Below are positions 34,001-46,340 of a stretch of 59,593 bases of DNA, piece after piece (the first letter of the stretch is position 1; every line of letters starts with the position of its first letter). The translations under genes and the position numbers were made by a program. Under the pieces are notes generated by a model, which ran no database searches, was not told the origin of the DNA, and saw nothing but the letters and a program-made list of their open reading frames with translations. Where the stretch lies: contig PJRA01000030.1 of the NCBI GenBank assembly GCA_016987375.1, positions 4,304 to 63,896 of the forward strand. The letters run 5' to 3'. Source of the DNA: Brachionus koreanus (Eukaryota; Rotifera; Eurotatoria; Ploima; Brachionidae).

Positions 34001-37000
34001 GCTTAAAACTTAACATTTTTTGTCTAATTATAAGCATTATTGTAAATTTTGTCTAAATTTATTCTAAAGGTGTTTTTTTTTAGAGAAGAAACAAACACCA
34101 CTAAAAAATAATTTAGCTTAATTACTTGGTATTATATTTCAATATGTCTGATTTAATTATGAAATAATTTTTTAATTTTATTTGTTAATGTTTTATGCTA
34201 ACTGAACATTTAATTACACTTCCTTGAAAAAATAAATAAAAATAAAAACATCATCCATCATCAGCCCTTGTTATTTAAAAAAAAATCATTAAAAACGAAA
34301 TTAGTTCTATTTACAAAGTTTTTCTTTGATATAACCAAATTCTCATGACTAATAAAGCTCATTCAATTTCAACAAGTCTGATCAAAAATTTTCTTATTAG
34401 ATTAAGGTCTTGTTCTTTAAAATCAAAATCAATTGAAGTAAAATAGTTAATAATAGTCAAATAAAAACGATAAATTAAGAAAATTTATTTCTTGTTTAAT
34501 AATAATTTTACTTATACCTAGAGTAATTTTGCATTAATAATTTAATAAAAAAAATCATCATTAATAATCCATCGAAAAAAAATTTTATTTGCCAAAAAAA
34601 ATTATTCAAAATACTAAATAAATAAATGTATTGTAATGTTTGCTATAGTCCTAGAGATTATAGTTTAATTTATATAACTATGCCAAATTATACATGATAG
34701 TATCAAATTAAAATAGTTTCAACATTTATTTGATTTATACCTGGTTGTTTAGTAACCTAGAAACGCTTAAATCGGCACTTTAAAAATTAATAAAAACATA
34801 TACATGGGAATTAATAAATGTTCATTTTTTTTTTCGAGTGTATTTCAACTATGTCTCAGTTGCTTTTTCTGTATGACATTTAATTTTATTTATTCCATTA
34901 AAATCTCAAGTGAATATTTGCTTGTATTTAATTAGAGACGATGATTATTATTATTATTATTTTTTTTTTACAATGCATCACTTTAATTCACTATTATGTC
35001 CTTTGTCATATCAATGATTCGAGCATAAAAATTTAACTAAATATATATATTCTTATATTTTTAATTAAAACCCGCACGATATAATACCTAATATGTGTTT
35101 GAATGTGTATTTTCCATTACACTAAAGATCATGAAAATTTCAGGCAAACTTCAGAGTTTCCCATTGTGCCTTTTTGGTCTTGAATTATCGATTTTTCCCA
35201 TGCAGTTTATCTAAGTAAATGGATCGAATGCAATTTATGATTAATTATCGTATAGATGATTTTTTTTGACTTTGATTTGTCAGGAAATAGAGTTGAAGCA
35301 AAATCGATAGGTGTCACTAGTTTTTTTTTAACATATTGAATTTTAATATTATACTTATTTTCAATATATTTTTCCTTTGAAAACAACCAAAATAACTAAT
35401 TGGAAAAACTTCCAGCTCTCCGGAATAGAATTAAAAAAATTGACTTAAAACCTCATAAATATTATTAAAAAAAAAGATTATTTTCATCAGATGATGCTTT
35501 ATATGAGTTTTATTTTTCTTTAGGCTTTTTGTTTTAGATAAGCCTCAATGATAATAGGGAAAAAATAATAAAATATTCAATTCTTTTGAGAAAAAGAAAA
35601 TTCTTGAAACTTGTCAGAAGAAATGAAGATAAAAATCTAATCTATTCAATTTTAGGTGCTCTTCTGAAAATTGAAATTTTTTGTAATTAATTCTCATTCG
35701 AATTATTGTTTCAATTTTAGTCCGAATCTAATCTTCCTTTTTAGAAAAAAAAAGCTGCCTAACTAAAACCAGTCTAGAAATTTTTATGAATTTTCTATCT
35801 TTTAAACAAATATTCAAGTACTAATAAGATTCTAACAAAAAAAAAGTATTCTTCAGACATTTCCTTACATGGAAGATTAGAATTTTACCGAGAGCAATTG
35901 TAAGCAAACAGTTAAAGCTTATAAATAAGTCAATTTTCACTTGCAAAATGAGAAAAAATATTTTCAATATGGTTAATCAATGAGTTTCATTTAAAATGCA
36001 AATCATTTGAAATTAATTTCCAATTTTTTTTTCAAAACCAATTAGTCTAATCTAAATACATTGGATATTGTTCTAGCGAGAAATTGAGCTGATTTATTTG
36101 AAAGATTTCTAAATATCTTCAAAAAATCATTATTACAAGCCAAATCTATAAGGAAAAAGATAGCTTTGAATTATTAATTATCTGTTCGATGAATTTTTAT
36201 CTAGAGCAAACAAATCATGCAGCTGATTTTAGGTTTTGCTCTTAATTTTAGAGCTAACATTAGTTTTTCTCTTAATAGCTAAATTTGATCGATTGCTTTT
36301 TAAATCAACTTGGTTTATATCCATTGATCATTTGCCTACTCTTTCCATAAATAAACTATCAAATTCGTGCTCTAACTAATAAACTACTTTTTAAAAACAA
36401 CTCAAATCGATTCCTAGAGGAATCGATTTTATTTCTATCATGATAATTAACTCAAAACTTCACAAGAATTAGAGGAAAGCTTCTTTTTTGTCTCATCGAT
36501 TCAAAACTTAAGCAAATCTCCAATTGATTAATGCATTTTGTTGTTTATTCAAAAACTTATTATGACACTTTTTACAATTAAAAAAAAAACTTAAATTCTT
36601 TGTTTCATTTTCTACTATAAATGTAGATTAATTCAATTGGAATCCAACAAAAATCTCTCAGCGCTTTAAGCCTTATTAAGCAAACAATTACTATTTCCAT
36701 TATCTCAAATAAATGTTTTTCCTAAAAGATAAATAATTAAGTTATTCCCACTAAGAACATTTTATGAGGAGTTGGGATTACTTAAAGGTTATTAAAAGAA
36801 TTCTAATCTAAAAGATTTCAATTATCGTCTGAACAATTAAACTATTATCTTTTCTTATATCGTGTTTCACATTCTTATTAGCAGATCGTTTCATTTATTA
36901 TTTGGCCATAAACAATTTTTTTATTGATATTTTAATAAAAAAAAACCTTAACTAGAGCTTTTTAGTACTCTAATAAACATCTTTAAAAGATTAAAATAGA

Positions 37001-37974
37001 CTTTTAGCTAAGAAAAAAACGACAGTCAGATTTTAAATTAAACCTTTAATTTAGAACAAACAAAATCTATTTGTATAATTAATTTAATACGAACTTTTAA
37101 AAATCTTAAATATAAAATAGAATAAAAAATATTTAATTAGCTGGATGAAATTTTTTTACAAAGTTTTAGCTAAAACTTGAAATTATTACTTAAAAGAAGA
37201 AAATCAATTGGCACAACTTGGATATTTATCACGTATTTTCAACCAGAAATTTCATTAATGCAAATATTTTAATTTGGTTAGCTAATTTTTTAAATATCCA
37301 ATAATTATAGTAAAATTAATTGAAAAAAAATTGAATTGAAAAACTTGAAAATTAAATTTCTCTTAAAAAAATATTGATTGATTTTTTTGACCGAAATTGA
37401 CGATAAATCCGGCTAATTTATGTAAAAAATAGTAAAATTTCGTAGAAATGCAAGATGGATTTTTTATTCAATCAAATTTTATTTTTGTTAATTTTCAAGA
37501 AAATTAAAGAAAAATTTTTCTCAAAGAAATTCTTTTTTTATTTTGTTAAATATGGATTTTTGCCTAATTTTACAATAATTATCAGCTATTTTTAACCCTT
37601 TTAAATAATTAACTTAAAATATGGTTATTTAAACATATCATAGCAGTTTCGTGTCGTAGAATAAAAATTTCTAGCAACTTAATTGTCACAAAAAATAATC
37701 AAAATTTAAGACAATTGAAAAATGAACATTGAAAATAATAATGGGATTCAGACCTTTGAAATTGTGTAGAGTTGAATAAAGTTTTCATTAATTTTAAACA
37801 TGACGACTAAAAGAAGAAAACAAATGCCGCTCGGAAGTAAAACTCCAAAGTATTTTTCAAAAAAAAATAAAGTTTTCATCAATATACCTCAGTATCTGTA
37901 GGCAATAAAGACCGTTTGGAATTATTTCAAATTCATTCATTTTATACAAAAAAATTTTATTGATTTTTTTTTTA
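31095..37974. other. Gene desert, first part
   Basis: About 6.9 kb with no convincing exon on either strand. Its near end includes the calcineurin A promoter. Patches at about 33340-33540 and 33840-34010 are less AT-rich; the second has loosely inverted ends (ACAGGAAGGGAATTGGG against CCAATTCTGATCCTGC). An exact palindrome lies at 36404-36429 and an ATT trinucleotide run near 34947. These may be regulatory or old repeats. Confidence 0.5.
36404..36429. promoter_or_regulatory. Exact 26-bp palindrome with ATCGAT core arms
   Basis: Arms AAATCGATTCC and GGAATCGATTT around TAGA form a perfect inverted repeat. Arms of this precision are unusual in featureless DNA. It could bind a dimeric factor; ATCGAT-type sites are used by DREF-like and boundary proteins in some animals. 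There is no neighbouring gene to support a role. Confidence 0.35.
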
Positions 37975-38071
37975 NNNNNNNNNNNNNNNNNNNNNNNNNN
38001 NNNNNNNNNNNNNNNNNNNNNNNNNNNNNNNNNNNNNNNNNNNNNNNNNNNNNNNNNNNNNNNNNNNNNNN
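37975..38071. other. Assembly gap (97 N)
   Basis: A run of 97 undefined bases directly next to homopolymer T and C/T tracts, with the SINE-like sequence on its right side. The gap probably reflects a collapsed or unresolved repeat. Confidence 0.99.
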
Positions 38072-38141
38072 CCCCCATTTTTTTTTATGAATGGGATTTA
38101 AACATGCGCCCCGTATTGCAGAGATATTTTGAAGATTTTTC

Positions 38142-38214
38142 CACCCTCATCGGGTTTTGAACCCTCGATCCTCTGCTTGCATGACTAACAGACAAACCGC
38201 TCGGCTTTACGGGC
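38142..38214 (-). repeat. tRNA-derived SINE-like fragment
   Basis: The minus strand starts GCCCG and carries a box-A-like AAGCCGAGCGGTTT and a box-B-like GGTTCAAAACC at tRNA spacing, with a weak anticodon-like stem between. The acceptor ends pair poorly and there is no clean anticodon loop, so it is not a working tRNA gene. A non-tRNA tail continues towards the gap. This is the architecture of a tRNA-derived SINE head. One copy alone cannot prove a family. Confidence 0.6.
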
Positions 38215-38782
38215 TAAAATGACATCTAAAACAACCTTTATTTCTCTATTTTCTTAAATTATTAAAGTATTTAATAAATATTTTTATTGTCAAATTAATT
38301 AGAAAATGTCAAAAATTAGGTAAAATTAGGTAAGTTGTGTAGGAAATTTAATTTTCTTTCAGAATATATGCCCATATGGGCCAAACGTAGGATTTGATAG
38401 TATCTTTTGTGAAAAAAATAGGCTTAAAGGGAGAGTACATTTTGAGCAATGGCCAAACTTCCGACCCTTTAAGATCAAAAAATTTTTTTTGAACCTTATA
38501 TGGGTTAAAAAAATTTTATTGGAATTTTTTAATTCGAATTCGAGTTTTTCTCTAAAATATGAATGAATTTCGTTGATTATAGTACTTTATTTTTTATTCA
38601 AAACTTTATTTTGAGAAATTTTTTGAAAATTAGAATATAAAAAATCGCATAAATTTATAAAGATAAATTAAACATTTCCTTTGAAAATTTATTCATTTTC
38701 TAAAAAATTACAATCAAGATTTTTAAATTATAAAAAAAAATTTTTTAAAAATTTTATTTATATGTGATAAAATCAAAGTTTT

Positions 38783-38810
38783 AAAAACCCTTCGGGTGTT
38801 CTGGTGTTAA
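38783..38810. mobile_element. Solo terminus of a piggyBac-type element
   Basis: On the minus strand this reads TTAA then CACCAGAACACCCGAAGGG and TTTTTAAAA. It matches the end of the piggyBac element at 46345 (TTAA, CACTAGAACGCCCGAGGG, TTTTTTAAA). No partner end was found upstream; it may be lost or hidden in the assembly gap. Confidence 0.5.
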
Positions 38811-38874
38811 GAATAAGTGACTACTAAACATTTGTTTTTTGTTTTTTTCTGAACCTTCTTGTTCTTATTTTTTA

Positions 38875-38964
38875 AATTTTGGTTTACATTTTTATTTTAA
38901 AAATGGGTTGTGGTAATTTTGATTATTGAAAAAAAGTAAAAAAAAAACAGTTTTTTACTTGAAT
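38875..38964 (+). repeat. Dispersed repeat, copy 2
   Basis: Direct-orientation match to 24935-25023, sharing TTTGGTTTACATTTTTATTT and the following GGTAATTTT and AAGTAAAAAA segments with scattered differences. Confidence 0.65.
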
Positions 38965-39593
38965 TTTATGTAGTCCTATGATTCACAAAAAAGACCACAT
39001 TTTTTTATTTTTTTAATAAACTAGACAAAATCTAACAAATCTATGCTTTTACTTTTTTGTATTTTTACATAAATTTTATTTAAAAAATTTTAAATTAAAG
39101 ATAAAAAAGTCTTTTGATTACTTGGCTATTGGCATATTATATAAAATGACTACTCTGAAGTTAAGCAATAAATTAAGAGAAAAATTTTTGAAAAAATTAG
39201 GATGAAATTAATTTAGGAGGATCTGTATTCTAAAAAATAAAAAATATTTTTTATTTTAAATTAAATTTTGATTTTTACTAAGTCAATTGAATTAGAAACA
39301 ACATATTTTTAAAATAACCAAAAATTTGATATTTGAAAGAGAGAGTAAAATAAATGTATTTATTAATATTCACTATTTATTATTTTTTGTTAAGACAAAA
39401 TAGTACTAAACACTTGTGATTGACACGAATTCTGCAAACTTGATCATTTAACATATGAGTTGAATATAACCATTTTTTGCATGATTGCAGAAAAATTTCG
39501 AAGACATAAAATAATTTTTTTTCTTGCATTAAATCAACATATAAACCTAAATAATTTTCATATTATAACAAATCGATATTGGATTAGTGTACA

Positions 39594-40631
39594 ATGAGCA
39601 AATCGGACAGCGATTCGGGCAGTTTTTCCAAGACATGGGAGCTAAATGTGTACGAGCTGAATCGAATACCACACGAAATTATATCTGACGAGACCGAGAT
39701 TGCCGTGAGTCCCAAAATTCTACAGAATGAGCTCATGTGTCCGATTTGTTTGGACATACTCAAGCAAACAATGACAACCAAAGAGTGCTTGCACCGGTTT
39801 TGCCACGATTGCATCATTACTGCGCTCAGAAACGGTAACAAAGAGTGCCCGACATGCCGCAAAAAGCTAATCAGCAAACGTTCGCTGCGACCGGATCCCA
39901 ATTTTGACGGCATAATTGCCAAAATCTATCCGAACAGAGAGGAATACGACGCTATACACGAAAAAGTACTCGAAAAGCTGAACAAAAAGCACCTAACATC
40001 CATAAATGGGCATTCGAAGCGCAGGTCGACAAACCCGAGTTCATCGCGCAACAAACAGCCCGATCAAGAGCAACCCGAAAATCCGAATCCGGCTTCGAGC
40101 GCATCTTCTACTTCGTCGGACACTCACAACGAGAACAAACAAAATGAAAAGGCCAAAAATACCGAAAATCAAAAAGCTTTAAAGCGAAGTGTTCACTCGG
40201 ACGAAAGTGACATGGAATCACACGCCAGCACCGAACAATCTTCGCTCCATTTACAAAACGATAGCGACGAAATAGAAATAGTTCTCAAGCCACATCCACA
40301 TAAAGAGCTTATTTTAAAATCAAAACGATTCCTCAAAACAACATCAAACGCTACAATAAATCATTTGTCCAAGTATTTATGGACAAGGCTTTGTGTGGAG
40401 GCCAATTCGAACAGTGTGGAGTCCGGCATTAGCGAACAAAATGAACAATTTCAATTGTTTCTATGTTCTAATGAAAAACTTCCAAATACTTTTCAATTGA
40501 TGCCACAAAATTTGGCTCTCGAACAAATACTAGACAAACATTGGAAGTTTAATCGGCCTATTGAGTTGTTTTACCATCAGTCTAATGCAAAAAATCCGGG
40601 CACATCAGCCGAACAATCGTCTAATAGCTAA
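39594..40631 (+). CDS. RING1/RNF2-type Polycomb E3 ubiquitin ligase
   Basis: A single-exon 345-residue protein predicted to be the catalytic RING subunit of PRC1, which mono-ubiquitinates histone H2A in the nucleus. The RING finger (residues about 48-87) has all zinc ligands: [17 protein letters not shown]. It is flanked by the family's basic stretch ([18 protein letters not shown]) and [18 protein letters not shown] Ser/Asn/Glu-rich low-complexity linker follows. The C-terminus (about 220-335) is the RAWUL ubiquitin-like domain, with [25 protein letters not shown] and [21 protein letters not shown]. Domain order and length match animal RING1/RNF2. The absence of introns and higher GC differ from most neighbours; an origin by retroposition is possible but unproven. 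Confidence 0.95.
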   Translation: MSKSDSDSGSFSKTWELNVYELNRIPHEIISDETEIAVSPKILQNELMCPICLDILKQTMTTKECLHRFCHDCIITALRNGNKECPTCRKKLISKRSLRPDPNFDGIIAKIYPNREEYDAIHEKVLEKLNKKHLTSINGHSKRRSTNPSSSRNKQPDQEQPENPNPASSASSTSSDTHNENKQNEKAKNTENQKALKRSVHSDESDMESHASTEQSSLHLQNDSDEIEIVLKPHPHKELILKSKRFLKTTSNATINHLSKYLWTRLCVEANSNSVESGISEQNEQFQLFLCSNEKLPNTFQLMPQNLALEQILDKHWKFNRPIELFYHQSNAKNPGTSAEQSSNS

Positions 40632-42217
40632 TTAAAATCTCTATTATTTCAGTTATTTATATGTTTACCGACTTTTTAATGGCCTGATGTGCTGTCTTTG
40701 AGTGTGTTGAATATAATTTTTTGTCTAATTTTAAAATTATTGAATATTTTGTTTTTTTTTTTTCTTTATTAAATTGTAATTATTATTTGAATAAATTGAA
40801 GATTAAATTTACCTTCAGTTTTTGTTTAAAATTGGTAATTAAAAATCAATTTATTAAAATTTCAAATCTTTTAGTACAATTTTATTCATTTGACGAAATT
40901 TTTAGATAGAAATTATTAAATGGGCTATCTTCAAAGTTCAGATTAGTTTTTCATTTTAGGCTTAAAATTTTTTATTATTGAAGATGCACTTATTTGCAAG
41001 TAAATAAGGTAATTCTAAGTTGAAATAGAAAATCGTGGTTATTTTTAAGATATTAATTAAATTTTTTTTGAAATTCATCTAGCAGTTGAAAAAATGAAAA
41101 GTTCAGTTCAATTAGTTTTTCAAAATGAACGGAAATAACATTATTCGGTATTAAAATCTAATTTTTCTAAATCTTTTTGACTCACAGATACTATAATTCT
41201 GTGATCGAAAGTTTTTCAAGAGATTTAGTTAAAGGAATCTTGTTCCTTCCGTTCTCTTCTAGGAAACGCTTGTTTTTTTCACGAAAATGCTCGTGAATAG
41301 ATTTTCAAGTAAAAAAGTTAAAATATTTATTTTAAAGTCAAGGGCCGGAGGAGTCTTTTGAACCTCTTTTGTTATCCATACCAAGTTTTCGTTCAGATTA
41401 AAGATAAAATTAAAAAAAAATAAAATTTAAGAAAATTTATTGGAAAGATAATTTTAAATAATGATTTTTTTTATTTTAGTTTCTTATATTTTCACTTATT
41501 CTTTTTTACCTTTTTGATTTTAATTAAATGACAATGAATGTTTGCTTTAAAATAATAATAATAACGTGAGGTAGCACAAAAGATCTGCTTCGGCAATAAA
41601 TAAAATTTTTGTTCAAAAAATTTTTAAAGCCTTTTTTTTGACAGTTTTTGTGCATCAAAATTATTTAAAATTAAAAATTTGTTAGATTTTTATTTTTCAG
41701 AGTGTATTAATAGGTAGCAAAGTGATCATACCTTTAAAAGATACATGATTTTCTTTTACCATAGTTCTGATTGTTATTTGTTTAGCTTAATCACGTTAAA
41801 TATAATAAAAACGTGATTAAAGTTATTTAGTTTTTATGTAAATAATTTACAAAATAATATTAAATTTTTATTTGAACAAAATTTTTCAAACTAATTTTAG
41901 ATTTATTTAAAGAATCAAAAATATAATAGTGAAAATTCACCTTTAGTATTTATTTTTTACGAAAATTTATTTAAATAATCGAGTTAACTAGACTTGTTCA
42001 GATACATTTTGATAAAAATGATCAAGGGTATTATAGCAAAAATATGTTCTAGTTTGGAAAGGCATTAAAATAAAATATTAAATTAAACAAAACCAATAAT
42101 GCTTTTTATTATATTTAAATATATGTATAATAATTTAATTTTAAAGTATTCATTTTTTCGAGAATAAAAATTCTATTTTATTGTTTTAATTTAAGAAATT
42201 AGTTTCTAATATCAAAT
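40632..42217. other. Intergenic DNA between RING1-like and NTAN1
   Basis: AT-rich with no coding frame or repeat recognised; it contains the RING1-like 3' UTR and the NTAN1 promoter. Confidence 0.55.
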
Positions 42218-43287
42218 ATGACAATCTGGCTAGAAAATAACATTCAATTAGGAAGCTTTAATTATGATGAAATAAAATCTGACATTTTGCTTAAAGTAGA
42301 ATCTACTTTCCTTGTAAATAATTTAAGTTATATTTAATTTTTTTTTAAGAAAAATTCAGAAGAATTTTTGAGTTTTCAAAAAGAAAGTCAAGATTCGATC
42401 AAATGTTTATATGTGGCACAGCGTGAAATCGGAACAGTTAGCTATATAGATCCTTACATTGATATCATTGGATCAGATGATGCAACCACTTGTCATATAG
42501 TTATCATCGTTGATGAAGCCAACTCCAATGTTTCATTGTGTCATTTCGATGGTTCTGATACGGAGACCGGAATTTTCGATATGGTTAAATCTTTAAAAAA
42601 CTTAAGAGAACATGAAAACTCCGAGTATTCTTTGTATATAGTTGGAGGCTTTGATGATGACCGGGGTTCTTCTCAAAATTTAACTAAAGAAATATTTGGT
42701 TTGTTTCATAGACATGATTCTATTTTGAAATATATTGTTAAAATTTTTTAGATTGTTTATTAAATAGAAGTGAAAAATACAATTTAAAGCTCTGCATTGT
42801 AACAGACTTGAATACAATAAATAAAAATGGAATTAATTATCCAATTATTTATGGAATTGGATATGACATAAAACAAAAAAAAGCATTTTGGTGCAATAAA
42901 TTTTTGAACACTGGCCCGGACATGTTGGCTAGAAGAGCAAGGCACTTTTCTGAAGGAGCGGTAAGAAACGTTGAAAATCTTTTAACTTGGATTAAGTTTT
43001 TTTAGTAGAATTTGCAAATTTATGACCCATTGTCTTATAGGATAACAATACAACCCTTCACCTATGTATCTAGTTTTGTAAGAGACTGTTTATCTTTACC
43101 AAAAAAGTCATTATTACAGTATTTCTCGACTTCACCAGAGCAAGAGCCGTCTAATTTTGTCGATAATTTATTGGAAACATTTAAATTTATGCTAGAACAT
43201 CAAGCACCACTTGAGACTTATTTCATTAACAATAAGCCTAAAATTTATTCTAAACACCTAGATGGTTCTTGGCAACTAATCGAATAA
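42218..43287 (+). CDS. NTAN1: Protein N-terminal asparagine amidohydrolase
   Basis: Predicted to deamidate N-terminal Asn to Asp, feeding proteins into the Arg/N-degron degradation pathway. Four exons restore the frame: 42218 to about 42317, about 42351-42702, about 42750-42960, and about 43013-43287. The defining motif GSDDATTCHIVIIV, with the catalytic Cys following DDATT, is intact. Further conserved blocks are LCHFDGSDTETG, YIVGGFDDDRGSSQNLT, INYPIIYGIGYDIK and LLQYFSTSPEQEPSNFVDN. The exon 2/3 junction (EIF then DCLLNRSEKYNL) needs a GTTTGT donor; without that splice the frame hits a stop, so a simple frame scan cuts the gene into pieces. Length fits animal NTAN1. No sign of decay. Confidence 0.92.
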
Positions 43288-43705
43288 TTTACCTTGACTA
43301 TTTTTATTAATAAAATTTAGAATAAAATGGTTTTTACATGTTTTTGATAAATTTAAATTAAATTTTTTGATAATAATTAAAATTCAAGTTCCGAATAGAA
43401 AAAAAACAAAAAGTTAAAAATTGTTAAAAAAAGACAATTTTTAGTATAATTTTATCATAAGCTAATTTTAGGAAATTAAATAATTTTGGTTTGCAAATTA
43501 AGTTTTCAACCTTTAAATCAAAAAAATTGGTAGCCGGTTTCGACCGGGTAATAATTGTGATGTAGATAATCAACTCAGTGCAGTAACCCCTGTGTCAGAT
43601 AGAATTCGTTTTTTTTGGAACAGATCTCAAAAAAATCCTTTTTTTTCAAAAAATTTTTTAACCAATTTAAATTAAAAAAATTTAATTCTTCGCATTTTTA
43701 TTAAG

Positions 43706-44073
43706 CCGAAATACAACTTTGGCGCAGGTTTTAAACACCATCTCGGCCATGTTAAAACATTCTTAACTTACACCGCACGTCAAAGTTGTATTTCGGGTCT
43801 TGGATCGCCTTTTAAGTTTTTCAATTTAATGCAGCATTAATAAAAGATTTTTTGTCCCAAAAATAAAAAATATTTTTTTGAATTAAGCATTTGGTGCAGC
43901 ATCACAAATAAAAAAAAAATAGAAATATTAAATTTTAATGTTTTTAATTTATTTTTTAAGAATAAATTCAAGTATTGGCGCTGCATTAAATGCGTGAAAA
44001 TACAACTTTGACGCATACGGTGTAAGTTAAGAATGTTTTAACATGGACAAGATGGTGTTTAAAGCCTGCGCCA
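43706..44073. mobile_element. Foldback element with ~75-bp inverted arms
   Basis: Arm 43721-43794 is an inverted copy of 43996-44072. Both contain GTTAAAACATTCTTAACTTACACCG on one or other strand, and both end in the CGCAGG / CCTGCG and ACAACTTTG / CAAAGTTGT blocks. The left arm is itself palindromic at its ends (CCGAAATACAACTTTG ... CAAAGTTGTATTTCGG). The ~200-bp centre has GCAGCATTA-like repeats and no coding sequence. Non-autonomous; no superfamily assigned. Confidence 0.75.
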
Positions 44074-44219
44074 ATAAAAGGAAGAAAAAAAAACAAAATC
44101 GGCGATTTCTTGATAATTAAGCTAAAGTCTTGCTTCTCTAAGCAAATATGAAATCAAATTCATCTTTAAAAAATTTAAAAAATAATTATTTTTTCTTTTC
44201 AATAAGCCTCATAATATTT

Positions 44220-45600
44220 TTCTTTACCAGGAACCAAATCCCACTCAGATCCTTTCAGGATTCCTTACTGGAATCTGGGACATTTCTTAAAATTTTCTTA
44301 ACCAAGAGAGTATCTGATCCTAGTCCAGGACGGTAAAGTATCCAAACAAAATATCCGAAAAATCTTTAGTCTTCCTAGGATCTTAAAAGATCCTTTAAAG
44401 AATTCTAATGAATTTTTTAAAAAAGCTTAGAGCAAATGTCATCAAGAATTATTAAGATTAGTCAAGTTTAAATCAGATTCTGAAGCTAATCTTAATTGAG
44501 ATCTTATTAGGGATTCCTAATTAGTTATAGAGGAATTCAATCTCAGTTTATGAAAAGTATGTTCTATGATAATAGATTGATATAAAATTATTGTTTTTAA
44601 AATAAGATTCATTTTTTGATTTCGATTTGATTAATAAGTTAAGTAACGGAAAGAAATTGAAGAATCAAATAGTCAAAACTATATAAGAGAACTATATAAA
44701 TAGAAAAGTTTTGGACCGCAAATTGAATTTTAGAACTAATAATAATGAGAAAAATGCTAAATTTTGAACTTGAAGCATTTGAAATCGAATTTTACAATAA
44801 AGAAATTTCAATTTTTTAAAAACTACACATAGATAGAGCATTTAATTCAAGCCAATAGAATAAATTTTCAACAAATTAGACAAGTAGCATTATAAAATTT
44901 ATGTCATATCAGAATCAATTTTTCTTTCTTTCTTTGAATGTTTCTTTAACGTAGTAGTGAAACAGTTTTTAGTTAACAGTAGTGATTTGATTGCCTCATC
45001 AAAAATAAGGGTCCCTAAAAAGTTAAATAATTTTAAAAAATAAGAACTAATTCAATAACATATTTTTTGTGTTTAAAAAAACAAAAAATTTGATACTAAT
45101 CAATAGCCATTGTATTATTGCTTAGTATTTTTTATTAAGTAGAAAAAAATTTCTTTAATATGAACTACAGATTATGAAAATGAAAACGAACATGATTTAA
45201 TTGTACTTTTCTTTATTTAGACAAACAACAAAAACAGAAAACGACAAAAATAGATAAAAATATTATAGCGTTTAAAAAAATCCTATCGTGATTTAGCTAA
45301 TAAACAATTGAAATTTAATTTTTTTTCTTTTTCTGTTTCAGGGAATCTTAATAGTTCATATAAAACTTTTTCTCAAAAAATTCTTAATTAAACTAGAACT
45401 AAGTTTCTTAATTGATTCTTTAATTGAACTAAGATCTTAATGGATCTTTATTGAACTTATAAGATCTAACATTCCTTAATAAACTTATGAAAGTGTTTTT
45501 TTTTCAGAATATTATCAAGGTTTTTAAAGATCCTAACAAGAATATTGTTCCTATAAATTCTGAAAGATTCTTACAGGATCCTTATTAGGTTTCTGGGTAG
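44220..45600. other. Degenerate AGGATC/GATCCT-rich segment
   Basis: Both ends are dotted with AGGATC, GATCCT, GGAATC and TCAGGATT words (44240-44400 and 45420-45600), with an AT-rich middle. The pattern resembles two badly eroded inverted arms of an old element. Alignment by eye is poor, so this is only a suggestion. Confidence 0.3.
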
Positions 45601-45802
45601 TTCCTTTGCCCCTATGAATAAATTTGCGCTCTTTTAATAAAGGATAGTGTAATGTTTACATTAGAACCCTTAAGCCCGTCTATCCGATCTCCTCGTTAGA
45701 CTTTTATGAGCATCTATTTATGCTCGATGTTAACTAAAACGCTTATGATTTAGCTAGTTAACAAATTCAGTGATATCGAAAAAGATTTCGCTATATCACA
45801 GA

Positions 45803-45996
45803 TGGGAAACCGGTTTGTAAAATTCATTTTTTTTTTTAAATTAATGTTATATTGACTTTTATATTGAAATTCATAGATATTAAGTTAGACTCGACCTTTT
45901 TGAATGAAAATGTAGAATTTTTAATCTAAATTCTTTTATAATTGATTACATTTATGACCATTGATAAACCAGTTCCATTTACAAACCGGTTTCCCA
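45803..45996. mobile_element. Short MITE with 19-bp perfect inverted ends
   Basis: TGGGAAACCGGTTTGTAAA at 45803-45821 is repeated as an exact inverted copy at 45978-45996, enclosing about 155 AT-rich bases. The end itself contains the palindrome AAACCGGTTT. No coding potential, and no clear target duplication. Confidence 0.7.
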
Positions 45997-46340
45997 CTCC
46001 TACTTTTAATTAAATAACATGATTAGAAATTATGTTAAATAATGTTAAAATTTACTCAAATAAATTAATTGATATTTAAAATCTAATTTCACTAAATCAT
46101 ACAACTATAAAATTAAAATATATCGATTTTTTAAAATTTCATAAACATTTTTTCGACAATAGTAGCAAAATTTACAAAAATTTTCTTTTTAAAATAAAAA
46201 AGTTAACTAGATATTTCAATTTGCATGAAAAAAATAAAAGTATTAAATGATTAAAATTTGCAAAATTATGCAGTATTGATTTAAAATAATTCTTTTATTT
46301 TTTGTTAACAAACTCAAGTCTTTTATTAGGCTTTTTTTAC

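Larger units (their letters stand above)
38215..39593. other. Gene desert, second part
   Basis: AT-rich and non-coding. Contains a GCCCATATGGGC palindrome near 38369, a lone piggyBac-type terminus (38783-38810) and a dispersed-repeat copy (38875-38964). It runs up to the start of the RING1-like gene. Confidence 0.55.

Noticed and set aside
37857..38160. Frames crossing the N run
   Set aside because: They consist mostly of undefined bases.
42368..43287. NTAN1 as a frameshifted pseudogene in three pieces
   Set aside because: Short GT-AG introns restore one frame through every conserved block.
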